Shown piece by piece: positions 47,401 to 61,590 of a DNA stretch of 64,000 bases; the first letter of the stretch is position 1; the number at the start of each line of letters is the position of its first letter. Below the pieces are notes generated by a model. It did not search any database. It had not been told where the DNA came from and saw only the letters and a program-made list of their open reading frames with translations. Source of the stretch: Tyto alba (lineage: Eukaryota; Chordata; Aves; Strigiformes; Tytonidae); NCBI RefSeq assembly GCF_018691265.1, contig NW_024881295.1, forward strand, positions 20,016,243 through 20,080,242, written 5' to 3'. The position numbers were made by a program, and so were the translations under genes.

Positions 47401-50400
47401 GACTGCAGGCAGTTACTGAACTAAGCAATGTAATGCATTTTTAAGAAGCATTGGTCAGTCACATGGAAATAAACATCACCTCCAGGTACGCTAATTGTTA
47501 TACCTTCTATGGTTAAAAATACTATTGGTATCAGTTCTTATGTGCCTGGTTTTACATTAATTGCCAAGTCAGAGTTCAAAGAGGTGTCCTTCCACTTAAG
47601 AAAAGAGTGGTTATTGATGAGTAAAGTGCATGATTTTCCCTTGAAGCATGAAATATAAATCATCAGTTTATGTCAGCATGTATAATTACTGTACTCTTGG
47701 GTAGGGTTTTCAGTGATCTCTGTCTACATGGAGATTCTTATGTTTCGAAAATGCCTCAGACTCATAAAAGAACAACCAAAAAGAGCATGTGATACACACA
47801 TGGCACCAGGGACCTGCGGCTAGACAGAGAAGGGTGTCAGCTAGCATGGTTAGGCAAATTCTATTTGAGATGTCACTTCTAAAATGTCTGTCCTTCATTT
47901 GATGGATTTTGTTAGAAAAGCAGAGCTTATGAAAATCCATTTTTCTACATCAGAGTAAACAAAGGCAGCAGGAAGAATAAATGGTTTCTGTGTAGTCTCA
48001 TGTTGATGCCAAGGGGGCCAGAGCCCAGATGTTCCGACACTGAGTTCAGCACCATGCTCTTATTATTGGACCGTCATTTTACGTCGAGCTTTTTTCATAT
48101 TTGTTCACGTCATCCAGGACTGAAGGAAAAATATTATGTATAATTGCAGAGCAAGACAGGCTAAAATGTCACTCATCAGAATCATTTAATCTTTGGTATT
48201 ATTCTCTGTTCTTACTCACCCTCATGTCAGTGCTGCCTCTCCCTCCACCTCGAAACCTTAACTCCTCCTTCCTCTGAAAGGATGTACAATAGCCAGAGCA
48301 ATATAAATCAAAGCCTAGAACCAGGAAAATTATAATAGATTGGAAGTGCCAGTTCCGCAAGAAGGAAAAGAAAGAAACAAGACTGTGGGAGATCGGAAGA
48401 GTGATTGCAGCTTGATTACGAGGGCTGTTGCACCATCTGAACAGGCTATTGCCTGTCACAAGCTGTTTTTATTTTCTAGCTCCAGACTGATACCAAGCTT
48501 GATCTGAAATAAATGCCATCTATCCACTTACTTTATAAATCTCCTCACTGTACACACATTTAATGTTTACAGGTGTTCACATTTTTCAAGTAAAATATAA
48601 TTTTATTCTTGTGGTGTCTTCATTGTAAAGCAGGAAGAGAGAGATGAGGGCTACGTAGGAGCTCTTAGTGGCCCATGCTGAGGTGGGACTGGGAGGGAAT
48701 GATCTCAGTCACGTCAAAAGACAGAGTAAACCATGATGAGACTTCCATGCAGTGCCCTCTCGATGTAAACCTTTTCCTTACTCTGTGTCAGGTTCAGACA
48801 TTAACAACAAATCATATAAGTGATCAAAATACTCCAGCACTGAATTTTTAAAGATGCCTGTCATGAATTTACTTAGCAGTTAAAAAACCAAACCGAAACA
48901 AAACGTCTTCCCAGCAATTCTATAATATCAAATTTTTGATAACAGAAGGGTTGCAACAGCATGTTATTGAGAGTTTCAGATTTCAAGAGAGCAGTAAAAA
49001 ATTACCTGGAGCAGAAAGAGGTAAAGATGGTTGCTGCCTGAATGTCAGCTCTTTCTCTGATAAGAACCTTCACTGAGAGCAGATCTTCATACTTACTTTT
49101 GCTCTGGGCAAATAAAATAATAAAAAAAAAAAATCTTTAAGATTTTTTTTTTTTTTAAAAAAAACCTATGCGTAAAACAATTATTGATCTTTACATTAGC
49201 AACAGCTATAATTGTTAGACTTGCTACTTATGCAGCCAGCACAGTATACCTGGGCACGTTATTTAGAAGTTGCATCTGGTGGTAACGGTAGCAACATTTG
49301 CAATACAGCTCACGGATTAGTGGGAAGGCTTATTCTCCCTATGCTCTGTAAACAGCAAAGTGCTTCGGGTTATACTTTTTGAGTAGCTGCCGCCTTTAAA
49401 GCATCCTCAGTGTCCTTAGCCTGAGGTAGAGTGGGTGTTTTTCTCCTGTTGACAGAGTTTTGAAACCGTCACTCTCACAGGAGGTCCCTTGGAGGTGGGT
49501 AGGAGATTTGCATGAGTAACAGCGGTTTGTTTAAGCGAGGACTGCAGAATTGGGCTCCTTAACTGGGAACGAGGAGCTCTCTTTGCATGAACAGCGACTG
49601 TCTCCAAACAGTGAGGGAGTGATCCAGCTCTGATCTCCAACTCTGCGGAGGAAGGCTGCTAATGACATGGCACAGGAATGATTATTTTTAGGGAAGGCAG
49701 AGTGGAAACGTACACGTACAAGCATGAGAAAATCTGCTAGCATTCAGTATTGCCTCACTGTAAAAGCTGGTAATGAACAAACTGGTTAGGTTACTTATGC
49801 ATCAGTGTCACTGCACTTCGCTGCTGAAGTTGTGTCCCCTGGTCCCATTAATCATAACATTTTTAGTGCATAGCTAGTATTCACTCCACGTTTTACAATG
49901 GGTTGTTTGAGACCAAAGTGATCATATTTTGGTACTTTAATGAAGTGTCACAGTGCTGATGTAGGTTAACATGTCACTGACTGGGTAATTGTCCTGAATG
50001 GAGTAGTCTAAATTGAAAGCTCATGGAAAAAATTAGAGTCAAAAAAATTCATCAGGTTTTTCATGTACCTGTTTCTCACTTGAGATGTGTTTTCATTGTC
50101 TATATGGAATTGAAGGGTAGGATTTCAGCTATTCTTACCTCTACTGAATGTCCAGATTTAGGACTAAGTATTATCATTATAGTTAATTTTTTGTCCCTTT
50201 CACTTTATATTCCCTAATTAAATTAAATTTTACGATGCTGACCTAACACCACAGTTACAGAAAAGGAGCTTTCCATTTCAGACCGAGACTTTTTTAAGAC
50301 AGGCTACCTCCTTCATTTTCAGTCGTTATAATGTTTCTTTATGCACTAAACTTCCTTATTAGTATGCATATTATAGAATTACTACTGTCTCTAATTAAAG

Positions 50401-51070
50401 TATTTTAGAGCAGAGGGGTTTTATTTCTTTTCAGAAATAGTAATTTCCCATGTACAAGCACTGGAGAACACCTGTTAGGAGAGGAATATAAGAAATAAAC
50501 AGCTCAAACTGCTAATAACTGCCATTTAATTGTATTAAAAACACAATGAAAGACACAAAAAATACAGAAACTCAAGAAAGTTATTACTTTAATATACTTA
50601 TTAAAGACTTCTCCTCAGTAAAATATTTGATTTTCTACTAGCTACAAATTTTAGGAAAAGATATCTGCCTGGATTAAAAAAAAGCAAACAAAAAATCAAT
50701 CAAACAAACTTAATTTCTTCATTAGAAATTCAAAACAATGATTTTTCTCCATTTTTGGCCGGCTCACTGAGCTGTTTGCTTTTAATTTCCTTAGTTTTTA
50801 AACAAAATTTTGAAAACTTGCTGATCATTTTTGTTTCATATTGTTTTGAGAGATGACAGTACCATCTCAGCAATGTGCAAAGATATAGGTGGAGAAACCA
50901 AATACAATGCCAGAGCAAATTAGTGGAGGAAAAGTAGAAGAGAAAAAGATCACATCTGCCTTATGAGATAATGGCAATTTTATAAAAATATATTTGTTAT
51001 TACTGTGATATAGCCCATCAAATTACAAGATTGTAACCCAAAATCCTGACAATTTTCTTGAGTAAAATAG
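44457..51070. other. Unique DNA, no gene recognised
   Basis: No exon or named repeat recognised. Simple tracts are T21 (45161-45181) and A16 followed by CAAA repeats (45386-45437). Two frames look somewhat protein-like, 46224-46616 minus (130 codons) and 46688-47191 plus (167 codons). They lack domain matches and show no clear splice borders. Confidence 0.45.
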
Positions 51071-51075
51071 AGTAG

Positions 51076-51625
51076 TGCCATGGTTTAATCCCAGCTGGCA
51101 ACTAAGCCCCACACAGCCACTCACTCACTGCCCCGTGATGGGATGGGGAAGAGAATCAAAAGGGTAAAAGTGAGAACACTTGTGCGTTGAGATAAAGGCA
51201 GTTTAACAGGTAAAGCAAAAGCTGCACACGCAAGCAAAGCAAACGAATTAATTCCCCGCTCCCCATGGGCAGGCTGGGCTCCATCTTGGGAAGACGAACG
51301 CCATCACTCCAAACGTACCTCCCTTTCCTCTTCCTTCCCCAGCTTTATATTCTGAGCATGATGTCATACGGTGTGGGATGTCCCTTGGGTCAGTTGGGGG
51401 CAGCTGTCCCGGCTGTGTCCCCTCCCAAATTCTCATCCACCCCCAGCCTGCTCGCTGGAGGGGTGGGGTGAGGAGCAAAAGAGGCCTTGGCTCGGTGTCA
51501 GCACTGCTCAGCAATAACTAAAACATCTCTGAATTAGCAATACTGTTTTCAGAAAAAATCCAAAACTTAGCTCCATACTAGTTACCATGAAGAAAACTAA
51601 CTCTATCCCAGCCAAAACCAGCACA
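51076..51625 (-). mobile_element. Solo LTR, ERVL-like (family A, copy 2)
   Basis: A 550-bp LTR closely similar along its length to the one at 4042-4639. It differs mainly by lacking roughly 50 bp around the CAGGCNGGGCTC block near 51270-51287. Its outer bases are TGCCATGG and CCAGCACA. The flanks are AGTAG and GGTAC, which agree at only 3 of 5 positions, so the target duplication is worn. The minus-strand CRE-like and TATA sites are kept. No viral coding sequence. Confidence 0.9.
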
Positions 51626-51630
51626 GGTAC

Positions 51631-54600
51631 ATATTTTATTTGATTGGATCCATTTACATTTGGAATGCCTTGATATTTCCTATACAATAGGTAATTTTAT
51701 CTATTTATTTGTGAATAGGGTACAATGAGAGTTTATTAGAACAGACTACATCAATTTGCTACAAATACACTTTCTGAACCTGAAAAAACTTTTGCATGTC
51801 TAACTTTGAACAGAAATAATTTTTTTTTTTTCCTTCTAAGGAATTGTCCTTGTGTTTGGGCAAAGTGGGTACGTACAGGTTTGTAAGTAACCCTTGCTCC
51901 ATTTTTTCCTGTTGAAGGTCCTGCAGAGTGATAACCTTTCTATCAATATCACCATAAAACATAAGTACTTGTGTAGGATGAAGTATTATTGGAGTTGTGA
52001 CATATAACTATCAGGGCTTTGACTACCAGGCAATTGTATTGCAGCTTCATTTTCTTCATGTTGTCATCTGATTCAGTTTCTTTCACCAGATGGAAACTTG
52101 GAAGAGGGGCAGTGTTTTGGGGTTGTTATATTCTTCCACTAAGTTTTCCCTTTCCACATGAGCACTGGCATGTGTAAACGCCCACTTATACCCTACTAAT
52201 TTTAAACAACATACTCAACCAACATTGTGCAGTGGGGTTCCTGTGGGTGAAGTATTTTGGACTGAGACGTTACTGAATATAGGAGAAAACAGAGTAGTCT
52301 GACAAACCATCACTTGCACCCAAACTGGTAGGAGCACGTGGGATTTTGACCAACAGTCAGGGAGAAATGGGACAAAATAAAAGGAATTGTAGGCTTACAC
52401 CAAAACCAGCAGGAGCACACGCCATTGCAAAAGACAGAGACAACAGACCATAGAGCTGGAGAGAATAATGTTGAGACAACATTTTTTTGCCTAGACAAAA
52501 GCCAAAGCCATCCCCATGGGGTGGGGAGGACAAAATGCTATTAATGACATTGTTGGTTTATAGTTTCTACTATCTCACTGGCTCTGGAATAGCAGGTGGG
52601 AGCAAGATGGAAGGGAGAGAGCCTGAAACAATCAACTCTGCTTCTTCAGGAAATAACTCAGGTTTAAAATCTATTTTCTGTTTGCAGCTGAAAGAAAATC
52701 ATTATAGGATCCGGAGGAGGCCACCCATACATATATATAAAAAAATTATGCTTCTGCAGACGTTATCTAGCATACACTATTTTTTAAACATGATTCTAAG
52801 CCAATTAATTACGCCTTTCCATTCTGAGCTAGAATGAGTAACTGACACCTTTCTTATTTTTACTGTATGAAAAAATGTACAAGAAAATAAATGAAAATGC
52901 CAAAATGTTTCCCAATAGCTGGCTATAGAGAAAGTAATTTAAAGACAAAGGAATGGGTTAAGAAGACACAGTTTGAGATAACCACTGCATCCTTCCAACA
53001 AAACACAAGCAAACCAGTTGAGTGGGAAATGAATGATGTTAGCAAACTATGTTTTTTTTTTTTTTTTTTTAGTAACTAGATTAGGGATGGAACTATCCTA
53101 GTGCTTTGGGCCAAATTCTGATTTGCCTCTTAAACTCTGTTTAGCTGTCACTCATTCCTTCTTCAACTGTCTTACTCCCTAATCCATTTTTCTTTAAACT
53201 TGCCTACATTTTTGGCTGGGGTTCACAAGGAGGTTGTATATGTTACCTAATTTACTAGAGTTTGTTTGTTTGTTTGTTTTCCTTTTATTTTTAATTTCTT
53301 TTCTCTTTTATATTTCTTTTCATTCTACCTTTTTAGTTTTCAGGAGCTTTTTTTTACACTCACACAGAGGGATTTTTCCACCCTTTTTCTGCTTCTACTT
53401 CTCCACTTTCCTACCTCACATATTATTCCCTATAGATGTATATTCACCTGTAGTGATTTTGCAGAGTGAATGCACAATTCTGTCCTCCAATCCTTTGCAA
53501 GAGATAAGTGTTACAGATGGAATCCTAAAACCACGTGAAATTGCTAGGATTTGGTTCACAAATCTGGGACTTGGTTTTTATTTTACTTTTAATGTATACT
53601 CTTCAAAGTACAATACAAACTTAATCTTAATTTTCTGGCGCTCCTTTTTTCTACCAGCATTATAGGTCTCAGTATTCCAGCTCCTGTCACACAGGGTGAC
53701 TGAAACAGGCCTATCCCAGGTTTATTTATGTCTTGGTCTCCATCAAAGCTGCACCAGCTCTGTACGTTATACCATGCCCTTCCATCATACCCACAGGTAG
53801 AAGCTGGCAAAGAGAGCCCAGCCTCAAACCCATTGAGATTATTAATCTCCACAGAGCTTGGAGCAGGCTCACCCTGGCATTTGTACAGCAGAATTCATGC
53901 TGCTGTGGCAGTTTCTGTCAGAGCACTTGCATTTGTATTTCTTTTAGAAATATCTGGATAAAAGACGAGGGTAAAAGCCATCTGTCTCCATCACACTGCC
54001 AGCTATCAGTAACAGCAATAATTTCAGGGGCATCAGATGCCAGATGAACAACCTTTTCCTGGCCCGCTCCCACCATCCTTATACCTGCAGAGAACAACCT
54101 ACCAGCAGTGGCCACAATCGCAGTAATATAATGAACACTAAATTAGACAGAATGGCAATTGCAGGCCAGAGGGACTTCAAAGGTCCCCTACATTAAGCAC
54201 TTCATAATGAGCTCTGAAGAGCGGCCAGTGCCTGGAACAGAAGTGGGATCATACGTGTGACAGCTCCATTCGTGCCATATTACCTTAGCAGAGCTTTCGA
54301 GCCCAGGGTATTTCCAGGCTCTCTGGACTGCCCAGATGCATTACACCCCCCTGATATTGCCTCTCGGGGTGTCTCCATGTTAGCCTGCCTAGATCAACAC
54401 CCTGACTGATCAGAACGTGCCACAGCAGATCTGGCAGAGGGTAATTTCTCCCCGGCCACGGTCCCCTGGGGTGAACAGAAGTATCTTTCAGCTGTAGAGA
54501 TGGGAGAGAAATTCTCAAAGCCCAGGCTGCTCTGGGAATAAAGAGAACACAGTTCTATTCTTTATGCTTTTACCTGTTGTAATCTTCATGTTCCCTACAG

Positions 54601-57600
54601 CAAAAGAGAAGTTTTCTGTGTATTTACAGGCAGATTTAGAAGCAAAACAAAACAAAAAAAAAACACACAAAGAAACCCTAGGTCCTTGTTTTTTCTTTCT
54701 CCTTTCCTCATTTTTATTCTGCATGTGTGGATGGATTTTCTTCAAGTTTTACTGAAGAAGCTCCTGGAAAGCTTAGGAGAAGAAAAAACATTAATCTTAA
54801 AGCCCGGCTTGCTGTTCACTTGATGGTGTTCTTCAGAAGGAGAGTTTTCCTTGTTAATGCTAATGTTTGAAGAAAAATCTTTTTGTCACCCATGGTTGCT
54901 TACAGCTAGCATCCTTTTATCGAAGAGCAGTGGGAACAAGTCTTCCAGTTTACCCTGAGACTATTTAGGAAGTAGTCTGGTGTTTTGATTGTAGAAGGAA
55001 AGCAGTGCACAAGATAACTGGAGTTGTGGACAATGTAAACACCTACATAGATTTACAGAGAGACCTCTGCTGTGAATAATAGCTTTGTGGTATGTTGGGA
55101 AAATACCTGACAGCTGGTAAATGGCGTTTCTGTGTGACATGTTATATTGCTGTTTAATAAAACAAAAAGTCCAGGAAATGACTTAAAGTCTGGGACAGCA
55201 AAAAGCCCCACTAGAGCAAGGATAACCAAAATACCTTTAAAGAGTCTCTTGTTCCAGGATATTACCATGAGGTTGCCTGCTGTCCGTTACCTGCTTTCTG
55301 ATGCAAAATATGACATAGTACGGCTTAACTACGTGCAACTCAGTTCTAGGAATTAACATCACAGTGGCAGAAGCAGTGAACATCTGCTCTGGTTTTCACG
55401 TTGGTGCACACTGATCTGAGTTGCATTCTGAATTTCTCAGTGAGATCCTGTACTCTACCAGGCTGTTCCACCCAGTTACCTCTGGTATGCATAGCAGCCT
55501 GTTACAAAAATATCATATTTCTTGAGAGCTTTTGTGGTCAGAGAGGAAATCAGGTTTCCGTCCATTTAACTGGGAAAAATCAGTGCTTCTAAAACAATGT
55601 TTCAACTGGTAGGAAGAATAATCATCATTTTCTGAAAGCAAAAAGTAATAAACAGCTCATCTTTCAGGGTTTTGTTCTGTTGTTGTTGTTTTTTTCTTTT
55701 TGTTCTGCAACACATCACAGCCCGTTAACGTAATTTTGTTTTCTCCATTTTATTCAGTTTATCCCGTAACTATGATATTTCTCTACCTGCTTGTCTTTTC
55801 CTTTTAGCTTTTAGACAAAATGATTACAAACTAGGAAAACCAAAATAAAAACATACCAAACCAAAGTTGGATTTCTAATTAAGTCTCCAAACAAGACCAT
55901 CTTTAAATGAGAACATCCTGCTGGAGATATTTCTGTTTTGGAAGAGCAACTTTCCTTTTAGATAAATGTCTTAATTTTCTGTTTAATTTGGTCAGTACCG
56001 TTAATGAGAAAAAATATCATAATGGTCTACATATCCATTTTTAATTTAATGCATTCTGTAGTAAGCAGCATATTATTTTTTCTGGATAGGACTGCTGCCC
56101 CTTGAATTGTTCTTTCTGCTTTAATACGTGTTCTCTCTCTTTGCCACCTGTCACGAATGATGCATAGCAGACTTACAGAAATTAGGAGCTTTCAGACACT
56201 GGCAAAGCAGCACGCCTCCCTGAAAATTAACCTAATTTCCTGAACTTGGCATTACAGTAGAATCACAAGGCTGTGACACAAGAGAGAGATATGTGCTCTC
56301 TTACCTTCCTCTCACTCTAATTTCTTTCTGGCATCATGACTGTTTGCCCAGTTAATCAAGGAAGCAAACAAATAAACTTCAAAAGTAACATAAGAAACAA
56401 AATTCCAAAGCCATTAATCAAAATCCTACTGTCAAATCCACTTGCTCTTCAGGCAAGATCACGTCTTTCTACAAGTTGGTGTTGAATTCTTAACAGGTCA
56501 GGACCTTTGCGAAAACCCTGGTTGTTCTGAGATCACTGTTATGTTCCTGTGAAAAATTGTCCTCTACGTGTGAGGATTCATTTCTACCTAAAACACAGTT
56601 AAGAAACACTATTTCTATAACAGCATTATGAAAAAGGACTACTTTTGCCAGGCCAAAGTTTTTGACAGTGTAATGGATAGAGTGCAGTTTGTTAAAATAT
56701 AGTGTGGATATCTCAAATCCGGAGTTCAGCCTTTTAGTGCACAAAATAGCTTGTGCTTAGCTTGAGATTTTTCTGTACATAGCTTGCTCATTCTCTGTCA
56801 TTAAGCAAATGACTAGCACATTGAGGGGTGAGCTGGCAAGGAGTTAAAAAATCTTAATGTGAAAGATAATCTCTCTTGAAAATGCCAGGGACACTAGGGT
56901 GTTCCTTGTCCCACTTGATTAAGATTAAACATCCCATGTTTCTCACAGCAGAAGCTAAACTCATCAACGAGACAAGTTTCTGTAGCCAACCCCCAGCAGG
57001 CTATTCGTTTCTAATACGTAATGATACAGCTGGTAGGAGATTTTTTCAACTGACGGATTTATGTCCCTAAAGGAAATGACCCCCCACGGGCTGGAGTAGG
57101 ATTGTCTCTTAGGTGCAAACATATTCCTCTAGGGGCTGAAGCCTCTGATTTTCCTGTGGATAACTATCAAGCTGCTGATATTTTAGAATACTGCCCTATG
57201 CAAAAGTCTTCGGGATCCAATTCTCTTCTCTCCCTTTATGGATACATCTGATGAGCAATTGTTTCACAATGATGATGTCTTTAATTACACAGCTCAGCAT
57301 GGATAAATTATTTCAGACCTCTCTTTTCTGTCACAGTGTTTCCAGATAGCAGCTTGGTTTTATAAGACAATTAAAACAATTGTAGTAAACCATTCATCAT
57401 TTCAGTATTGATTATAACTGTTTGATGGAAGAGGGAACGTGACAGTATTTGGGGACAGGCAGTTTGCATGGTCAGTTGGTAAGATATGGGACAATGTCAA
57501 AATTATGTCTGAAATGATGGATTGTGCTGTCCCTTAAAAAGATTTTAGCTGCATGTTGGTCTTTATTTGTGTTCAGAAAAATGCTGGCCCTTAGAAGAAT

Positions 57601-60600
57601 AATTTCATTTTTGACATACTGCAAAAACTATATGACTCAGCAGAGTGAAATGCCCTCTAGATGCAATATCCATCAGCAACTATTCATTAGTTCAATAGTA
57701 CAAAGTATACAGTTCAAATCAAATAAATCCTGCCTGGATTTGCCTATTAGGTGGAAATCTCAGGCCACAAGCAGCTGTCATTGGTGAGATCTTGTTTCCA
57801 CAGAGGTCAAAGTGGACTTGTGATGATGCTTCTGGTTGTCACAAAACTTAATTTTATGTCTTTGTGAACAGGTAGGATTAGACAATATCTTACTCCAAAT
57901 GAAATCAAACCTGCAGAGATGCACCCCCAAAGCTCCTAAGAGATAAGGGATTTTTTATAATCTTGTGAGAAGACTGTATCTTTATAAAACAAGTATCTGC
58001 CTTGATCAAGTTCTCCACAGAAATTACTGGAAATTTTTTACTGGAGTTCACTCAGCCAAGATTCCACTCTAGTAAAAATTTTAAACAAATACTAATCAAT
58101 TGCTCTGACATGTCCCTTTGACTAGTAACTTTACATAGACATGAAAAGCCTTGACTTGGTAGGACTTCCATCTTATATGCATAACTTCTACCCAGGAACT
58201 TTCATTTCTGCAGTGATTATAAAAATTACTGTCCAACCAGAGCTTTCACCTTATCTGTGTTGCATTCCCTCATGTTACTAGCAATAATTACAGGACAGTC
58301 TTTAGTAGCATTTCAGGGAGACTATGAGGCATATTTTCTGAGAGTTTGGGAATCTCTTGCTTTCATAACATTCAGTTGGAGCTGTTAGAGCTCAACACTT
58401 CGAAAAAATAATGTTAGATTATCCATTATGTTTAGACAGATGTTACTGGAAATAATTTACATTTTCATGTTATCTATCACCTTAAGGGAGTAATAAAATA
58501 TCTACCAATTTATTGTACTTCAGTACACTGAAAACTCCCTACTACATTGTGTTCAGTACACCTCTGGGCTGAAACATGACAGCTGGTTCAGAGTATTTAG
58601 CAGAATTACATGTTATCAAAGCATAGGAAATAGAGTATGGTATCCCATTGCAATGCCAGGTAGAATTTTAAATATTGGAATTTAATTACCGAAGTCATAT
58701 TAGGGTAACAGTTCTCGATCTCCTTTAATCCAGCTCATTCACATTCAAGAGAAGAGACTTCCGAGTCAAACACAATTGCTGGTAATTAACTGCTGGTGAT
58801 ACCAGTGGTCTCTGGAGGCAGTTTTATCCAGCATTTGTAATGTTAAAAGAGAAAGACCCAAAATCAGAACAGTTTAAAGGAACAAATGAAGAATAAAAGA
58901 AAATCTACTTTGTGGAATGTCTTTCACAAAACTTCAAATCAATCACTGAAAGACTTTGCAATAACATACAGCTGAGGCCTAGTATTTTGCAGACAATGGT
59001 ATTTTGCAGCATTATAACAGTAAATCTGAACTCTCTACTCTAAACCGAAAACCACTTACAGAATTCATGGGTTTTGAAAGGAATGGACTATCGTAAAACT
59101 CCTCTTTGCCTTCTGAGGAGAGAAGAAATGACAGAGATTAATTATTTTTTGAGATCTGCAAAAGAGTTTTGCCGCCTTCTCCATAGCAGCAAATTCTGCT
59201 TGATATTGGAGATGGACAGTGATCAGTCAACCATCAGTTACTATGTATGATGAGACATGTTAAAGAAATCTTGGAGCAGATCTCCAGCCAGGATGTTTGA
59301 CACAAGTAGAAACAAAATCTAAATATTTTCTGTCTCCCATTCCCAAAAAAGAACATTTCAAGCTTTTTATTGGAACATTGGTCAGTCTGCTCTGTTGTTG
59401 ACAGTCAGGAAGATCTTAAGAAACTTTCTCTGGTGGTACACTGGAATTTACTGTTATAGGGATAATATCATAAGGGAGAGTTACTGAATGAAACATCAAT
59501 TACCTTTACACAGTACTATGATATCTTGTTGTCAGTCATCACCACAGCATATTTGAAGCATAAGTTTACAGTCCTACAAGAGCAGTGAAAGAGGCAGGAC
59601 AGGTAAGCAAAAATGAAAAGAACATTGGAACGTAGGACTACAAATTTAATCTTAATCTGTCTTTCACCTTCCCTAGTACCTTATAGCAGCTTCACATCCC
59701 CAATGTTTAAAAATTTTCTCATGCCAATTGCTTTGGTAAAACTTTGTTCAGATTCATGTTTGTTGGAAATGAAACAGAGAACAATGAATCTACCGTGCCA
59801 TTACACAGTAAAGTGATCAAAGGGCTGCTTATGCCTTGTAGGAAACTTTCAGAAATTTAGTTGATCTATCAGATACTGTGTCTTCTATTTATTTTTCCTT
59901 GTCGCTAGATTCTGCCACATTTTTTTCATTCTGAGAAGAGCTGTTCTTCCCATCAGACTCACATGTTTCTGTGGGTTTAGTCAGCAGCAGTCCATATATT
60001 CCAACTGGGCTACTTGAAGAATAGTGTTTTTGTAAGCAAGAATCCCATACATTTCTGTACAGCAACTCAGGAAGTAATGTACTATTCGCTATATAAACTG
60101 AGTATAAGTCATCAATGTAATTTGAATTGCTGTGCATATGTTTACTTGAAATGACTATCAGGAAGTGCATGAAAGCCAGGAATAAGAGATCATTTGCTCT
60201 TTCTGTTTATATTCATTATTTGCTCCTGCCGTGACATCATAAACATCTCTGCTGCAACTGAAGTTAATGGCACAAACAGCCTTGTAATTTCAAATGAAGA
60301 GGAAGCAGCAAGAGCAGTTACACATCCCTAAAACCCCTCAGCTTTAGCTTATGTATTTTGTCTCTGGGCCAATATTCATTGCAATACATTTCAGAAGAAA
60401 ATAAACACCAAACACATCCGTTGTAGAAACCAGAAATTTCTTAAAATCAAATACATTAAAGACATCTATGTGAGTCATCTTTAGGGATACACCGGAAGAT
60501 GCAGCAATAATTTCTTTGGTTCAAGTAGTACTTTCTTGATACAGTGTAGTTTTCCAAACTGAATTGTCACTGGCATCTCTTTATATATTTTTAGAAATAT

Positions 60601-61477
60601 ATATCATGTATATCAATACTAAATGTTAGGTCCTGCTTTCTTGTAATGATAACATAACATCCTTTTCTACAGTTCTAGAAAAAAAGAGAAAATTAGAGAG
60701 TAACTTTTACTATGCTTTTGAACAGGAGCCTAAATGGGTACAAGGTTTCTTCTTAAACTTTTCCTGAGTTACCCAGGCTTTTACATAGTGAGCTGGCTGT
60801 GTGTGCTTCTTTCCTGTGACAGGTTGGTGGGGCTTGCATGAAGAATCTTGTCTCTATGTCTTCTCTATCCACCAGAAAATGCTGTCATGTGTTGTTATTA
60901 TATATCAGTATTGAATAATTACTGCTTTCTTCCCCCAAATAAAGAAAAAAAGATGATTCAGGTCACAGAAAAATGAATGGCCAACCTACCTGCCAACTTA
61001 CAGGTATCAGGGCTTTCTAATGTCTAATTTTCTGTGTAGTTGACTTGTTTGTGTACAACTGCACAATTTATCCTAAACCTACCTTTCAAGATTTGCCTCT
61101 CCACTCATGTATTCATAATCTCAGAAAATATCTGTGAGTCATGAAGTATCCAACAATTATCCCTTGGGGTGATTTTTTTTTACTTTTTCTGCATTATCTT
61201 TCACTAAAACAAAAACAAAAACAAAAACAAACAAACAAACAAAAAGACAAAAGAAGCACAGCTTAAACAGATTGCCTTTGCACAGACATTGAAAAATTAA
61301 GAAACCTAGGCCACAAATCAGTAGGGGAGATGAGTTCCAAAATAGATGCTTATTTGCTCAAAATGTCCTGCTATCGCTCCCCAGTGGAGCAAGATAAAGA
61401 CTCTTGCCAAGACTGTATCACCACACAGTTTTGTCAACACATTGGTCAGCTGTTTGCATAAAATAGTAATGTGGCAT
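51631..61477. other. Unique AT-rich DNA, no gene recognised
   Basis: It contains T19 at 53052-53070 and a CAAA-rich tract at about 61207-61242. The 93-codon minus frame at 59889-60170 is hydrophobic at first and then Ser/Glu/Lys-rich at its C-terminus (ESDGKNSSSQNEKNVAESSD). I do not recognise it. Everything else looks like chance frames. Confidence 0.45.
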
Positions 61478-61590
61478 TTAGTCTTTCTGTGGACCTCAGC
61501 ACACCCATCTGTAAAATGCATAGTGTGTTGTAAAATTCATATAATACCTTGCAGGGGTTTTGTAAAGCTAAGCTAATTAACGTCAAGCAG
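61478..61590 (+). repeat. MIR-like SINE 3' fragment
   Basis: GACCTCAGCACACCCATCTG followed by TAAAATGCATAG corresponds to the CTCAGTTTCCCCATCTGTAAAATG block of MIR-like SINEs. ATAATACCTTGCAGGGG and then TTTTGTAAAGCTAAGC follow in the expected order. Only the 3' half is recognisable. Confidence 0.55.
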
